From Enterobacter sp. 638 (GTDB taxonomy: Bacteria > Pseudomonadota > Gammaproteobacteria > Enterobacterales > Enterobacteriaceae), in the NCBI RefSeq assembly GCF_000016325.1, contig NC_009436.1, positions 2,852,001-2,916,000 on the forward strand: a stretch of DNA of 64,000 bases, in the 5' to 3' direction. The number at the start of each line of letters is the position of its first letter. The first letter of the stretch is position 1. Made by a program: the position numbers and the translations under genes. Under the pieces are notes generated by a model, which was given only the letters and a program-made list of their open reading frames with translations, had not been told where the DNA came from and made no database searches. Below are positions 1-8,722 of this stretch, piece after piece.

Positions 1-142
1 TATCTTGGACGAATTCTGCATTTATATCAAGACTCTGATAGCGGTTTTTCTTGTAGACTTCAAAGAAATATCCACGCTCATCCTTAAATACTTGTGGTTC
101 GATAATAACTGCATCTTTTAAACGGGTTTCGATAATTTTCAT
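1..142 (-). CDS. rfbC: dTDP-4-dehydrorhamnose 3,5-epimerase RmlC (N-terminal part, gene runs off the window)
   Basis: Only the first 47 codons lie in the window. They begin with ATG at 142 and remain open to the edge. The N-terminus reads MKIIETRLKDAVIIEP, followed by DERGYFFEVYKKNRY and EFVQD. This is the typical RmlC opening, in which the DERG(F/Y)F and FVQDN motifs line the cupin active site. RmlC epimerises C3 and C5 of dTDP-4-keto-6-deoxyglucose in dTDP-L-rhamnose synthesis in the cytoplasm. It follows rmlB and rmlA on the same strand, separated from rmlA by 31 bp. The ketoisomerase FdtA occupies this slot in some O-antigen loci but starts differently, so RmlC is preferred. The rest of the protein, including the catalytic His/Asp pair, cannot be checked. 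Confidence 0.88.
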   Translation of the reverse strand, partial: MKIIETRLKDAVIIEPQVFKDERGYFFEVYKKNRYQSLDINAEFVQD

Positions 143-173
143 ACGTTAACACAACTTTATTCGTAATAAGGGT

Positions 174-1049
174 TTAGTCTTTGGCTAAATGCTGCAAATA
201 TTTGCCGTATTCATTTTTATTAAGTGCTTTAGCCAACTTCGACAACTGTTTTTTATCAATGAAGCCTTTCCTGAAAGCAATTTCTTCCGGACAAGAAACC
301 TTCAGTCCCTGGCGCGATTCTATTGTCTGAATAAAATTACCAGCTTCAATCAAACTTTCATGTGTCCCAGTATCAAGCCATGCATATCCTCTGCCCATAA
401 TCGCTACAGAGAGCTCATTTCGCTCAAGATAAATACGATTGATATCGGTTATTTCCAATTCCCCGCGCGCAGACGGCTTAAGCGTCTTGGCCATTTCAAT
501 TACTTTATTATCATAGAAATAGAGGCCAGTGACTGCATAATTGCTTTTTGGTTTAAGAGGTTTTTCTTCCAGCGAAAGGGCCTTTCCCGTTTCGTCGAAA
601 TCAACGACACCATAGCGCTCTGGATCTTTCACATGGTAAGCAAACACGGTTGCACCATTTTCCTGATTCATGGCCATCTCTAGTTCTTTCGGCAAATCAT
701 GACCGTAGAAAACGTTATCCCCCAAAACGAGTGCACAAGCGTCGGTACCTATAAATTCTTCGCCAATAATGAATGCTTGCGCCAGTCCATCCGGGCTTTC
801 CTGAACCTTATACTGAATGTTGAGACCCCATTTTTTACCATCACCCAAAAGTTGTTCAAAGCGGGGAGTATCCTGAGGCGTACTTATGATCAAAATGTCA
901 CGAATACCCGCAAGCATTAATGTACTCAGCGGATAATAGATCATTGGCTTATCATAAATCGGAAGTAGTTGTTTACTTACTGCCATCGTAACTGGGTAAA
1001 GGCGTGTACCAGAACCACCCGCTAAAATAATTCCTTTTCTTGTCGACAT
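174..1049 (-). CDS. rfbA: glucose-1-phosphate thymidylyltransferase RmlA
   Basis: 291 residues, the usual RmlA length. It converts glucose-1-phosphate and dTTP to dTDP-glucose, the first step to dTDP-rhamnose and other dTDP-6-deoxyhexoses. The nucleotidyltransferase signature [11 protein letters not shown] is at residues 11-21, with the [16 protein letters not shown] sugar-phosphate loop following. LGDNVFYG near residue 110 carries the metal-binding Asp, and [20 protein letters not shown] near 160 is also conserved. It lies 25 bp downstream of rmlB on the same strand and 31 bp upstream of rmlC, so these three form one dTDP-sugar cassette inside the O-antigen operon. The rff/ECA paralogue RffH is about as long, but it sits in the wec cluster, so the context favours the O-antigen copy. 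Confidence 0.95.
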   Translation of the reverse strand: MSTRKGIILAGGSGTRLYPVTMAVSKQLLPIYDKPMIYYPLSTLMLAGIRDILIISTPQDTPRFEQLLGDGKKWGLNIQYKVQESPDGLAQAFIIGEEFIGTDACALVLGDNVFYGHDLPKELEMAMNQENGATVFAYHVKDPERYGVVDFDETGKALSLEEKPLKPKSNYAVTGLYFYDNKVIEMAKTLKPSARGELEITDINRIYLERNELSVAIMGRGYAWLDTGTHESLIEAGNFIQTIESRQGLKVSCPEEIAFRKGFIDKKQLSKLAKALNKNEYGKYLQHLAKD

Positions 1050-1074
1050 GTTTTCTCAGCTTCTTTAGATGGGA

Positions 1075-2157
1075 TTAACGTTGAACGTAATGTTGATTGA
1101 TCCAGTCCTGATAAACACCACTGGTGATGTTTTCTACCCATTCCAGATTATTAAGATACCAAGTGACCGTTTTCTTAATACCGGATTCAAACGTTTCTTC
1201 TGGTTTCCAGCCAAGTTCTCGGGTAATTTTACCCGCATCAATCGCATAGCGTCTGTCGTGTCCAGGCCGGTCAGCGACAAAGGTGATCAATTTGTCATAA
1301 GGTGTTGCTTGTGGCTTGATTTCATCAAGAATCTGACAAATAGTTTGCACTACTTCGATATTTTTTTTCTCATTGTAGCCACCAATATTGTAGGTCTCAC
1401 CTACCTTCCCATTATTAACGACCGCATATAATGCTCTAGCATGATCTTCAACATATAACCAATCACGAATCTGATCACCTTTGCCGTAGATGGGCAATGG
1501 CTTACCTTGTAGAGCATTTAAAATAACTAAAGGAATTAATTTCTCTGGGAAATGATATGGCCCATAGTTATTTGAGCAATTAGTGACTATAACCGGTAAA
1601 TGATATGTCCGGTGCCATGCGCGGACTAAATGGTCGCTAGACGCTTTCGACGCAGAATACGGACTGCTTGGCGCATACGCCGTTTTCTCAGTAAACAAAG
1701 GCAAAGATGCATCATCTTCGCATTCATCAGGGTGTGGAAGATCCCCATACACTTCATCAGTTGAAATATGATGGAATCTAAAATTCTCTTTTTTTTCTGC
1801 TTGCAGCCCAAGCCAATATTTGCGAGCTGCTTCGAGCAGGACGTAAGTCCCAACTATATTAGTTTCAATAAATGCCGCAGGCCCTGATATCGAGCGATCC
1901 ACATGGCTTTCTGCTGCCAAGTGCATTACGGAGTCAGGTTGATGAGTATCGAAAATTCTTTCTAAGGTCTGAGCGTCACAAATGTCCGCTTGTACAAAAG
2001 TGTAGCGATCGCTTTTGTCAATTTCACCTAAGGACTGAAGGTTACCTGCATAAGTCAATTTATCAACATTGATTACAGAGTCAGTGGTTTCATTGATAAT
2101 ATAACGAATTAATGCGGAGCCGATAAAACCAGCGCCACCAGTAACTAATATTTTCAT
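1075..2157 (-). CDS. rfbB: dTDP-glucose 4,6-dehydratase RmlB
   Basis: 360 residues, full length for the family. This is an extended short-chain dehydrogenase/reductase that makes dTDP-4-keto-6-deoxyglucose using bound NAD. The Rossmann motif [14 protein letters not shown] is at residues 7-20. [12 protein letters not shown] (about 80-91) and STDEVYG (about 132-138, Thr-Asp-Glu catalytic loop) are intact. The YSASKASSD motif near 167 gives the Tyr-xxx-Lys pair. It is the first sugar-nucleotide gene after the two acyltransferases; in many enterobacterial O-antigen loci rmlB directly follows the JUMPstart element. Base composition is intermediate between the AT-rich acyltransferases and the GC-rich core genes, as often seen for widely exchanged rml genes. 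Confidence 0.95.
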   Translation of the reverse strand: MKILVTGGAGFIGSALIRYIINETTDSVINVDKLTYAGNLQSLGEIDKSDRYTFVQADICDAQTLERIFDTHQPDSVMHLAAESHVDRSISGPAAFIETNIVGTYVLLEAARKYWLGLQAEKKENFRFHHISTDEVYGDLPHPDECEDDASLPLFTEKTAYAPSSPYSASKASSDHLVRAWHRTYHLPVIVTNCSNNYGPYHFPEKLIPLVILNALQGKPLPIYGKGDQIRDWLYVEDHARALYAVVNNGKVGETYNIGGYNEKKNIEVVQTICQILDEIKPQATPYDKLITFVADRPGHDRRYAIDAGKITRELGWKPEETFESGIKKTVTWYLNNLEWVENITSGVYQDWINQHYVQR

Positions 2158-2211
2158 TATAATCTCTTTTGATTTAATAATAACAAATTTTATTCATTTA
2201 TAAAGAATGCT

Positions 2212-2793
2212 TTATTCTGACACCCATTCATTCTCCTCGAATGAGTAGCGTTTCAGTATTTTAGCTGGCGCACCTGCTACCACGGTATAATCTGGAATAG
2301 ATTTAGTCACCACAGAACCTGCACCAACAACACAGTATTTACCAATTGTCACGCCTGGTGCAATATGTGAGCCAAAACCGATAAATGAGCCAGTACCAAT
2401 TTTGACCGGCAATTCAGTGCTAGAAATCCGTTCACCAATTTTTGTTGTATCATTAATATCTTTATAAGGATGAGTAACATCTACAATAGAGCAATTCCCA
2501 GTTATGGTCACATTGCTTTCGATATTAACTTTGACTCTACCAATTATATGACAGTTCTGTTCAATATTAACATTATCACCAATCTCAATCACGATATCAT
2601 TCTGCGGTTCAACAACCTCGAGGCGAATGCCATTTCTAATTAAGACATTATTTCCAATGGAAATATTTTTTGCATTCACAATCAGCATTGGAGAAATAAT
2701 TCGACTTTTAGTACCAAAAGCCTTCATCATTATTTTATAAACACATTGAGAATAGCATAACGAGAATAAATTCTTTATTCTATTAAGAATCAT
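2212..2793 (-). CDS. left-handed beta-helix (hexapeptide) acyltransferase, probable O-antigen modification
   Basis: 193 residues. The sequence is dominated by hexapeptide repeats ([LIV]-G-x4) from about residue 40 to 175, for example IGNNVLI, IGDNVNI, IGTGSFI and IGKYCVVGAGSVV. It ends in the PAKILKRY tail typical of the maltose/galactoside acetyltransferase-like group. DVTHPYKD supplies the probable catalytic His. Members of this family transfer acetyl or other acyl groups from CoA or ACP to sugars. The start overlaps the end of the upstream gene by 11 bp and has GGGAA seven bases before the ATG. It is strongly AT-rich relative to galF. The location in the O-antigen operon suggests it acts on an O-unit sugar or a dTDP-amino sugar; the substrate cannot be inferred. 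Confidence 0.8.
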   Translation of the reverse strand: MILNRIKNLFSLCYSQCVYKIMMKAFGTKSRIISPMLIVNAKNISIGNNVLIRNGIRLEVVEPQNDIVIEIGDNVNIEQNCHIIGRVKVNIESNVTITGNCSIVDVTHPYKDINDTTKIGERISSTELPVKIGTGSFIGFGSHIAPGVTIGKYCVVGAGSVVTKSIPDYTVVAGAPAKILKRYSFEENEWVSE

Positions 2794-3301
2794 TATAGCA
2801 TTCCCATTCTTTCGATTCGTGGTTATATAATTTAATTATTTTTGCTGGATTTCCCGCAAGTACGCAATATCCTGGAAAAGATTTTGTTACGACAGCACCA
2901 GCTCCAACAATAGTCCAATCTCCCAAATTTACGCCTGGTAAGATTTTACTATTAAAGCCAAGGAAAACATTCTCACCTAAAAAAACCTCTCCCTTGTCAT
3001 AATCTTCCTGGCTAAGGATAGGGCCTTTTTCGGGGTCCATACCGTGTGTTAAGGTGCTGATAAATACGTAATCACTAACGACACAATTTTTTGATATGGT
3101 AATCTTGGACGCTGTATGTAAATTTATATATCTGCCAAGATAAACATTATCTTTTATATAAATACCGCAATCATTATTATCTTTTCTAACTATAAATGTA
3201 GGGTCTCTGTGGATAAATACATTCTCACCAACATGAACTTTATTTTTTAGCCTTGTTGCTAGTTTTATTTTCATTACGCATTTATTCAAAAAAACTCTCA
3301 T
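2783..3301 (-). CDS. left-handed beta-helix (hexapeptide) acyltransferase, first gene of the O-antigen operon
   Basis: 172 residues from ATG 3301. An in-frame ATG at 3352 would add 17 residues, but it lies only 5 bp from the ops element with no Shine-Dalgarno, whereas 3301 has GAGG five bases upstream, so 3301 is preferred. Hexapeptide repeats run from about residue 20 to 160: VGENVFIHRD, YIKDNVYLGRYINLH, LGENVFLGFNSKILPGVNLG, VGAGAVVTKSFPG and AGNPAKIIKLYN. The loop STLTHGMDP carries the expected catalytic His. It belongs to the same broad family as the next gene but the two are not copies. The gene is AT-rich and sits directly downstream of JUMPstart, a place more often held by rmlB. The likely role is acylation of an O-antigen sugar; donor and acceptor are unknown. 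Confidence 0.75.
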   Translation of the reverse strand: MRVFLNKCVMKIKLATRLKNKVHVGENVFIHRDPTFIVRKDNNDCGIYIKDNVYLGRYINLHTASKITISKNCVVSDYVFISTLTHGMDPEKGPILSQEDYDKGEVFLGENVFLGFNSKILPGVNLGDWTIVGAGAVVTKSFPGYCVLAGNPAKIIKLYNHESKEWECYNDS

Positions 3302-3357
3302 GCATGCCTCATCAGGTATGTGCATATAACAATCAACGCTTGAACCTTTCATTTAGC

Positions 3358-3396
3358 CACGCTACCGCCCCTGGCTTAACAGCTACCAGTTCACTG
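3358..3396 (-). promoter_or_regulatory. JUMPstart element with ops site, O-antigen operon
   Basis: Read on the minus strand, 3396-3358 matches the 39-bp JUMPstart consensus almost throughout. It includes CTGGTAGCTGTTAAGCCAG and ends in the ops core GGCGGTAGCGTG (3369-3358). In E. coli and Salmonella, ops in the nontemplate strand pauses RNA polymerase and recruits the NusG paralogue RfaH, which suppresses termination through long surface-polysaccharide operons. It lies 57 bp upstream of the first acyltransferase start, as expected for an element in the 5' UTR. Confidence 0.93.
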
Positions 3397-3661
3397 AACG
3401 TATCCAAAATGTGAATCGTTCTACAGCGAGCTTCCGGATAATACCGAACGTTTCAAAGCCGTAGAAAGGAGTTAATTGTCGTCCTAATTGGCATCAGAAA
3501 CAAGCATAAATACTTAGCCAGTTTGTGATATAAGTGCAATTAACTCACTGTTTTAATTAAATTTTTAAAGCAAAACGGCAACTGTCATTCTTGAGGGGTT
3601 GTTTCCGCTCAGAATGGCGAGTTGCCGTGGGTAGAAATTTGACTAACAAAAGGCTAAGTAA
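3397..3661. other. intergenic region between galF and the O-antigen operon
   Basis: This AT-rich region should hold the O-antigen promoter (minus strand) and the 3' end of the galF transcript. The clearest structure is a long imperfect inverted repeat at 3575-3628: arms ACGGCAACT and AGTTGCCGT outside, CATTCTTGAG and CTCAGAATG inside. It sits 34 bp past the galF stop and could be a terminator or leader hairpin. No convincing -10/-35 pair was settled on and no gene was seen. Confidence 0.5.
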
Positions 3662-4558
3662 TCACTCGCTTGTCAGCAACTTCTGGATGCTGTTACGGAA
3701 CTTCTGCCCTTCCTTCAAGTTGCGCAGCCCGTAGTTCACGAACGCCTGCATGTAGCCCATTTTCTTACCGCAGTCGTAGCTGTCGCCGGTCATCAGCATG
3801 GCATCAACCGACTGTTTTTTAGCGAGTTGAGCAATTGCATCCGTAAGCTGCACACGACCCCAGGCACCCGGTTCGGTGTTTTCCAGCTCAGCCCAGATAT
3901 CAGCGTTAAGAACATAACGGCCAACAGCCATCAGGTCGGAATCCAGCGTCTGCGGCTGATCGGGTTTTTCAATAAACTCAACGATACGGCTGACCTGGCC
4001 TTCTGAATCCAGCGGTTCTTTAGTCTGGATAACAGAATACTCAGAAAGGTCACCTTTCATGCGTTTTGCCAGCACCTGACTACGACCAGTCTCGTTAAAT
4101 CGAGCCACCATCGCGGCCAGGTTGTAACGTAGCGGGTCAGCAGAAGCATTATCCAGAATAATATCCGGCAGTACGACGATGAATGGGTTGTCACCGACAA
4201 CAGGACGAGCACAAAGAATAGAGTGTCCCAGACCCAACGGCTGCGCCTGGCGAACGTTCATGATGGTCACGCCTGGCGGGCAGATTGACTGCACTTCGGC
4301 CAGAAGCTGACGCTTAACGCGCAGCTCAAGCAGCGCTTCAAGTTCGTAAGACGTATCAAAGTGGTTTTCGACCGCATTCTTAGAGGAATGGGTTACCAGA
4401 ACGATTTCTTTGATCCCTGCAGCAACAATCTCGTCAACGATGTACTGAATCATCGGCTTGTCGACGATCGGTAGCATCTCTTTTGGAATCGCTTTTGTGG
4501 CTGGCAGCATATGCATGCCTAAGCCCGCTACCGGAATGACTGCTTTCAAATTAATCAT
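3662..4558 (-). CDS. galF: GalF, UTP-glucose-1-phosphate uridylyltransferase-like protein
   Basis: 298 residues. The start at 4558 ([20 protein letters not shown]) matches the family start and has GGAAGA upstream; an in-frame ATG four codons earlier lacks a ribosome-binding site. GalF is a GalU paralogue. It has low or no pyrophosphorylase activity of its own and is thought to modulate GalU and so UDP-glucose supply for surface polysaccharides. The signature [19 protein letters not shown] shows the GalF-type AGLGMHM instead of the GalU-type AGLGTRM at the nucleotide loop. [10 protein letters not shown] and the C-terminal [14 protein letters not shown] are conserved. It marks the boundary between colanic acid genes and the O-antigen locus, as in E. 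coli and Salmonella, and is GC-rich like the core genome. Confidence 0.95.
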   Translation of the reverse strand: MINLKAVIPVAGLGMHMLPATKAIPKEMLPIVDKPMIQYIVDEIVAAGIKEIVLVTHSSKNAVENHFDTSYELEALLELRVKRQLLAEVQSICPPGVTIMNVRQAQPLGLGHSILCARPVVGDNPFIVVLPDIILDNASADPLRYNLAAMVARFNETGRSQVLAKRMKGDLSEYSVIQTKEPLDSEGQVSRIVEFIEKPDQPQTLDSDLMAVGRYVLNADIWAELENTEPGAWGRVQLTDAIAQLAKKQSVDAMLMTGDSYDCGKKMGYMQAFVNYGLRNLKEGQKFRNSIQKLLTSE

Positions 4559-4734
4559 TATTTCTTCCACCTTAAAATGGTTGCAGAATTATAGCTATTA
4601 AACCTGTTTTCGCCAGCAAGATTTGGTTCATATCTGGATGAATGTTACGCCTTCCAACCATAACTTACAGTAGCGGTTGTCCGAATAGCTCACATTTTTG
4701 CTACGGATTAATCGCAAAATCGCGAAAACGGTGA

Positions 4735-6126
4735 TTATCTGCTCGGAAGCTTAAAATTCAGACGCTCCACATTCACCACCTTCTGATCCACCCTATCGAT
4801 ATCCACTGAACTCTGCCCCTTCTCATTCACGGCTTTGATGTTTGCCAGCGACAGCAGGGTTTCGTCCTTGGCCATAAATTTGCCACGCACATCTTTGCGC
4901 AGATCAAAGTTCATCTTCAGCGCAGGGCCGATAGCGGCTTCTTGCATCACATTGATATTTCTCAAAAAGAGATGCTGGGGCTTGTTATGCAGTTCAAGCG
5001 TTGCGCGTTTCATTTCAAGGTTGGTGATGGCAACAAACGACGTCGCATTGCCGGAAGATATCTGAATGCCGCGCAGTTTATAATCAAGCTGACTGTTATC
5101 GAGCCGAATGTCATTGAGTTTAAAGTTCTGGGGTATCGACAAATAGTCCCCTTTAATCACTCCGTAACCAATTAACATCCCTGCACTATTAACCATATCG
5201 ATATCATCAATAATGAAATTATCACACCCGTAAATGGCCACCGTGGCGTTATCGATACCCGCCTTTTTACTGAAGTCAGGGGTGATATTTTTCGCTTTTA
5301 CATTGCGGATAATAAAATGTTTGCCGTTTTCGACGTGAACGAGTTGGCGACAGTTGCTTCCCGTAATATTCGCGACGACGAAGTTTTTGACGGTTTGCTT
5401 CTCAGGGTAGTCATTGTCGTAGGTGCTTCCCGCCAGCCCGATTCCGATACCCCAGTTAATCTTGCCATTTGTACAGTTAATGTTGTCGATAACATGGTCA
5501 GAAATTAGAATGTTGCGGTCGTTGATGGCCACGTTCCACTCAATGGCATCACCCTGCAGATGGCTGAAGCGACTGTTCGTTATGCGCGCGCCGTCCACCT
5601 GATTGTGAAAACCCTGTCGCAAAATCGCATAGTTCGCCTGCGTAACGGTAATATTGTCGATCAGCAGATTGCGCATCACTCTGGGCTTTTTACCGCCAAT
5701 GTAGATTTGCGTCACCGGCCCAAAGCCGCTCATCGCCAGCCCCTGAATGACGCAATCAGATCCGCGCACGTCCAGGGTAATATTTTCGGTACGCCCTTTC
5801 CCTTCGCCGACCACTTTGCTGCCTTCCTGGAGGACGAAACGCCCGCGGCCATTGCCGGTCAGCGCGCCGCGAATCAGCAGCGTTTTACCATCGGGAATAA
5901 AAATGCCGGTGTTAATATTTTCGCAGGTCAGTCCGGCAGGAACGATAACGGTATCGCTCTCCGTGAAAGCCTGCTTAAAAGAGGCAATCCAGTCTTTGGG
6001 GTTATACTGGCTGATATTGACCGCCCCGCTGCCAGCAGCGCGCGCCACGCGAGAGTTAAGTAACGGCGTGGCGGCCAGCAGTGTGCAGGACGTAACGAAA
6101 GTGCGTCGGGTGAGTTTTTTCAGCAT
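4735..6126 (-). CDS. wcaM: colanic acid biosynthesis protein WcaM
   Basis: 463 residues, matching the usual 464. It is the last gene of the colanic acid operon. The N-terminus [21 protein letters not shown] has a basic region with a twin-arginine-like RRTFV, followed by a hydrophobic stretch and an AxA cleavage site (VARAA), so an exported protein is likely. The rest is rich in short repeated beta-strand units ([47 protein letters not shown]) as in right-handed parallel beta-helix proteins such as pectate lyases. Its biochemical role is not established; a periplasmic polysaccharide-interacting or modifying role is an inference from fold and operon. It starts 12 bp after the wcaL stop. Confidence 0.93.
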   Translation of the reverse strand: MLKKLTRRTFVTSCTLLAATPLLNSRVARAAGSGAVNISQYNPKDWIASFKQAFTESDTVIVPAGLTCENINTGIFIPDGKTLLIRGALTGNGRGRFVLQEGSKVVGEGKGRTENITLDVRGSDCVIQGLAMSGFGPVTQIYIGGKKPRVMRNLLIDNITVTQANYAILRQGFHNQVDGARITNSRFSHLQGDAIEWNVAINDRNILISDHVIDNINCTNGKINWGIGIGLAGSTYDNDYPEKQTVKNFVVANITGSNCRQLVHVENGKHFIIRNVKAKNITPDFSKKAGIDNATVAIYGCDNFIIDDIDMVNSAGMLIGYGVIKGDYLSIPQNFKLNDIRLDNSQLDYKLRGIQISSGNATSFVAITNLEMKRATLELHNKPQHLFLRNINVMQEAAIGPALKMNFDLRKDVRGKFMAKDETLLSLANIKAVNEKGQSSVDIDRVDQKVVNVERLNFKLPSR

Positions 6127-6138
6127 ATTTCCTCGGCG

Positions 6139-7359
6139 TTAAAGCGTGTGTAACAGGCTCGCTAACTGACGATTGATTACCTGCTGATTGAATTCGGCTT
6201 CGACTTTCTGTCGCGCATTACGTAACACAGGAACCAACTCCTGCTGCTCGATATGGCTAAAAGCGGCCAGCCTGTCGGCGAGCGCGAGCGCGTTATTTTC
6301 AGGAACCAGCCAGCCGGAATGGCCCGGTTCGATGAGTTCCGGAATCCCGCTGTGTACGGTCGACACCACCGGAATACCTACCGCCATCGCCTCCATCAGC
6401 GCAACGGGGATACCTTCCATATCGCCATCCGCGCCGGTCACCGACGGAAGTAAAAACACGTCGGCATCATCGAGCATGGCTTTCACTTCGTGGCTGGGCT
6501 TAAAACCCGGCATCTCGACGTAGCCTTCAAGCTGATATTGTTCGATAAGCGTGCGCAAGCGTCGTTCCCACGGGCCAATTCCGAGAATGCGATAATGGAA
6601 ATCCACGCCACGCGCTTTAAGCTGACGGCAGGCTTCAATGGCAACGTGTAGCCCTTTTTTCTCGGTCAGTCGCGCAACGGAGATAATTTGCAATGGCTTG
6701 CCCGGTACCTTTACCGCGCGCTGCGTAAAGCGTTCCATGTCTACGCCCATCCGTGACACGGTAATTTTCTCGGCGGGACAGCCCATGTTTTTCAACCGAC
6801 CGGCCCACAGATCGCTGATCGGCAGCATCATATCGCCGCGTCGGAACAGCTGCTGATATTCAGGCGTGTAATGGTTCAGCACTTCGCGGCTGGAAATATC
6901 AATACCGTGGAAAATGGTGGCGATTTTGCCATCAATCACCCCAAGCTCACGGAGTTTCGCGGCGGTAACGCCCGCCGGACCGAAATGGGCGATAAAGACA
7001 TCCGCGTGATACGGCTGGGCTGTCTGACCGCAAATCGACGACAGAATCAAATTGCGCGATTCAGAACCGTAACGGGAAATATTCAGCGCTTTCCAGGTCG
7101 ACGCGCGGAAGGCTCCGCGCAGCGTCTGACTCGCACGGTAGCGCAGTTTCGCCAGTCGCCCCTGGGGTTCATGCTGCAACCAACGGGTTTTTGCCTCCAG
7201 ACCATATTCCGTCCAGGCCGCATGCGTGTTTTGCGTATCGCCCTTTTGCAGGGCGACAATTTCCACGTCATATCCCATATCGATAAACGCGGTGATTTGG
7301 TTCAGCACAAACGTCTCAGACGACAGCGGAAATTTCAGTAAAAAGAAACCAACCTTCAT
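6139..7359 (-). CDS. wcaL: colanic acid glycosyltransferase WcaL
   Basis: 406 residues, the E. coli length. It is a GT4-type (GT-B fold) glycosyltransferase. The C-terminal half has VARLTEKKGLHVAIEA (about 232-247), MPGFKPSHEVKAML, and the donor-binding EX7E region EGIPVALMEAMAVGIPVV (about 318-335), where the two Glu contact the nucleotide sugar. It is a cytoplasmic or membrane-associated enzyme thought to add a galactose or glucuronate-branch sugar of the colanic acid repeat; the exact linkage is not shown by the sequence. The start codon overlaps the wcaK stop by 4 bp (ATGA), indicating translational coupling. Confidence 0.94.
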   Translation of the reverse strand: MKVGFFLLKFPLSSETFVLNQITAFIDMGYDVEIVALQKGDTQNTHAAWTEYGLEAKTRWLQHEPQGRLAKLRYRASQTLRGAFRASTWKALNISRYGSESRNLILSSICGQTAQPYHADVFIAHFGPAGVTAAKLRELGVIDGKIATIFHGIDISSREVLNHYTPEYQQLFRRGDMMLPISDLWAGRLKNMGCPAEKITVSRMGVDMERFTQRAVKVPGKPLQIISVARLTEKKGLHVAIEACRQLKARGVDFHYRILGIGPWERRLRTLIEQYQLEGYVEMPGFKPSHEVKAMLDDADVFLLPSVTGADGDMEGIPVALMEAMAVGIPVVSTVHSGIPELIEPGHSGWLVPENNALALADRLAAFSHIEQQELVPVLRNARQKVEAEFNQQVINRQLASLLHTL

Positions 7360-8636
7360 TTCCCCTCCCCGATGCGGTCGAGCACGGATTTCACCATCCC
7401 GATTCCGTTTTCGCGTTCAGCTTTAACGGCTACCGCCAGACGTTCGTTGATCGCAGGGAGTTGCCCCAGCGTATCGCCCACCATCGCCCCTAGCGAGCCG
7501 TCAAGCAGATGGCGAATATCCACCGCCATCTCCGGCATCCCCAACTGCTGCATGATGCCCGCCGATTTGTGTTCGTAATTGATCGCAATGGCTGGCGTGC
7601 CAAAATTCATCGAAATAATGGCGGAGTGCAAACGCGTGCCGACGGTCAAATCGCAGGCGGAAAGGAGTTTGCCCATTTCCAAATCGTTAAGTTCATCCAT
7701 CACAACGTGGTAGCGCGACGGATCGTTAACGAGATCGCGCAGATTCAACGCTACCATGCGGTCATCTTTGTTGTAACTGTCGATGCCCGTACAGGTCGAC
7801 AGCGCCAGCACCTGATAGCCACTGTCAAGCACGCGATTCACCACTTCAGCGAACGCTTTCTCATACACGGCCTGCGTCGTGCCCAGACGTTTATCAAACG
7901 GTGCCAGTTCACGCAGCGTAATGGCGACGGTTTTCTGCTGTCCGACCACATTCAGCCAGTGCTGAACCGCATAGCTCGGCTCGAAAGTCTGATCCTGGTG
8001 ATCCACCAGCCAGGCGGTGTCCACGCCGTGTTCAACCTTAGAGGTGTCGATATCGCTGCGTTTCATGAGGTCAAGACTGACGGACTCCCGCAGAATAAGT
8101 GCATCGCAATGGCCAAACACATAATTTGCCAGCTGGTTGAACTGCGGATTCTGGAACGGCCCTACGCTGTGACCAATCATATACAGCGGCTTTTTCGCCA
8201 TAAAAGTACACAACGCGTGCTCAAACTGCGGCACACCGTAGAGATCGACAAAGAACGACCCGCCGACCTGAATGATCGCGTCATAGCCCGACAACAAACG
8301 GACAAAATCGGTAAAGCCCTGAGCGATAGCGATATTGCGCAGCTTGCCGGTATCGGTCACGCGTGAGAGCAACACCTGGTGCTGATAACGACGACGCAGC
8401 ACTTTCTTCACGCGGCCCATCACACCTGCCGCGCTGTTATGCTGTTTCATCTGGCTGTAGAGCGGATCGCCCATCACTGGACGATTGAGTAACCACGATG
8501 AACTCACCGGATAGCGGCTCATCACATCGACTTCGGTCTCTGGCTCAAGTGTGTTAATGGCATCCAGCAACCCGCGTAAAATGGCGCTATCGCCACGGTT
8601 GCCACAAGTATGATTGCCAAGAATCAGTAATTTCAT
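7356..8636 (-). CDS. wcaK: colanic acid pyruvyl transferase WcaK
   Basis: 426 residues, family length. It belongs to the polysaccharide pyruvyl transferase family (PF04230 type). The N-terminal KLLILGNHTCGNRGDSAILR, the central QVGGSFFVDLYG (about 122-133) and YMIGHSVGPF (about 152-161), and the C-terminal TVGTRLHSAIISMNFGTPAIAI (about 350-371, the conserved R-x-H-x-x-I motif) are all present. It transfers a ketal-linked pyruvate from phosphoenolpyruvate onto the terminal galactose of the repeat. It overlaps wcaL by 4 bp and follows wzxC after an 86-bp gap that holds a repeat element, the largest interruption in this part of the operon apart from the wzxC-wcaJ gap. Confidence 0.94.
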   Translation of the reverse strand: MKLLILGNHTCGNRGDSAILRGLLDAINTLEPETEVDVMSRYPVSSSWLLNRPVMGDPLYSQMKQHNSAAGVMGRVKKVLRRRYQHQVLLSRVTDTGKLRNIAIAQGFTDFVRLLSGYDAIIQVGGSFFVDLYGVPQFEHALCTFMAKKPLYMIGHSVGPFQNPQFNQLANYVFGHCDALILRESVSLDLMKRSDIDTSKVEHGVDTAWLVDHQDQTFEPSYAVQHWLNVVGQQKTVAITLRELAPFDKRLGTTQAVYEKAFAEVVNRVLDSGYQVLALSTCTGIDSYNKDDRMVALNLRDLVNDPSRYHVVMDELNDLEMGKLLSACDLTVGTRLHSAIISMNFGTPAIAINYEHKSAGIMQQLGMPEMAVDIRHLLDGSLGAMVGDTLGQLPAINERLAVAVKAERENGIGMVKSVLDRIGEGK

Positions 8637-8666
8637 AATGACCTCTTAAAGGGGTTCTGGATTCAT

Positions 8667-8716
8667 GGGGTGAGTGCTAGTGCCCTCACCCCAGCCCTCT
8701 CCGACTCGAGAGGGAG
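8667..8716. repeat. REP-like palindromic element between wcaK and wzxC
   Basis: GGGGTGAG (8667-8674) pairs with CCCTCACCCC (8683-8692). CCCTCTCC then pairs with the following AGAGGGAG across a short loop. The same vocabulary (CCCTCACCC, CCCTCTCCC/GGGAGAGGG) recurs at 23770-23838 and 39194-39234, all intergenic. It resembles the dispersed REP/BIME-like palindromes of Enterobacter and Citrobacter relatives. In transcripts it would form strong hairpins between operon genes, which may affect mRNA stability. Confidence 0.65.
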
Positions 8717-8722
8717 AAATAA

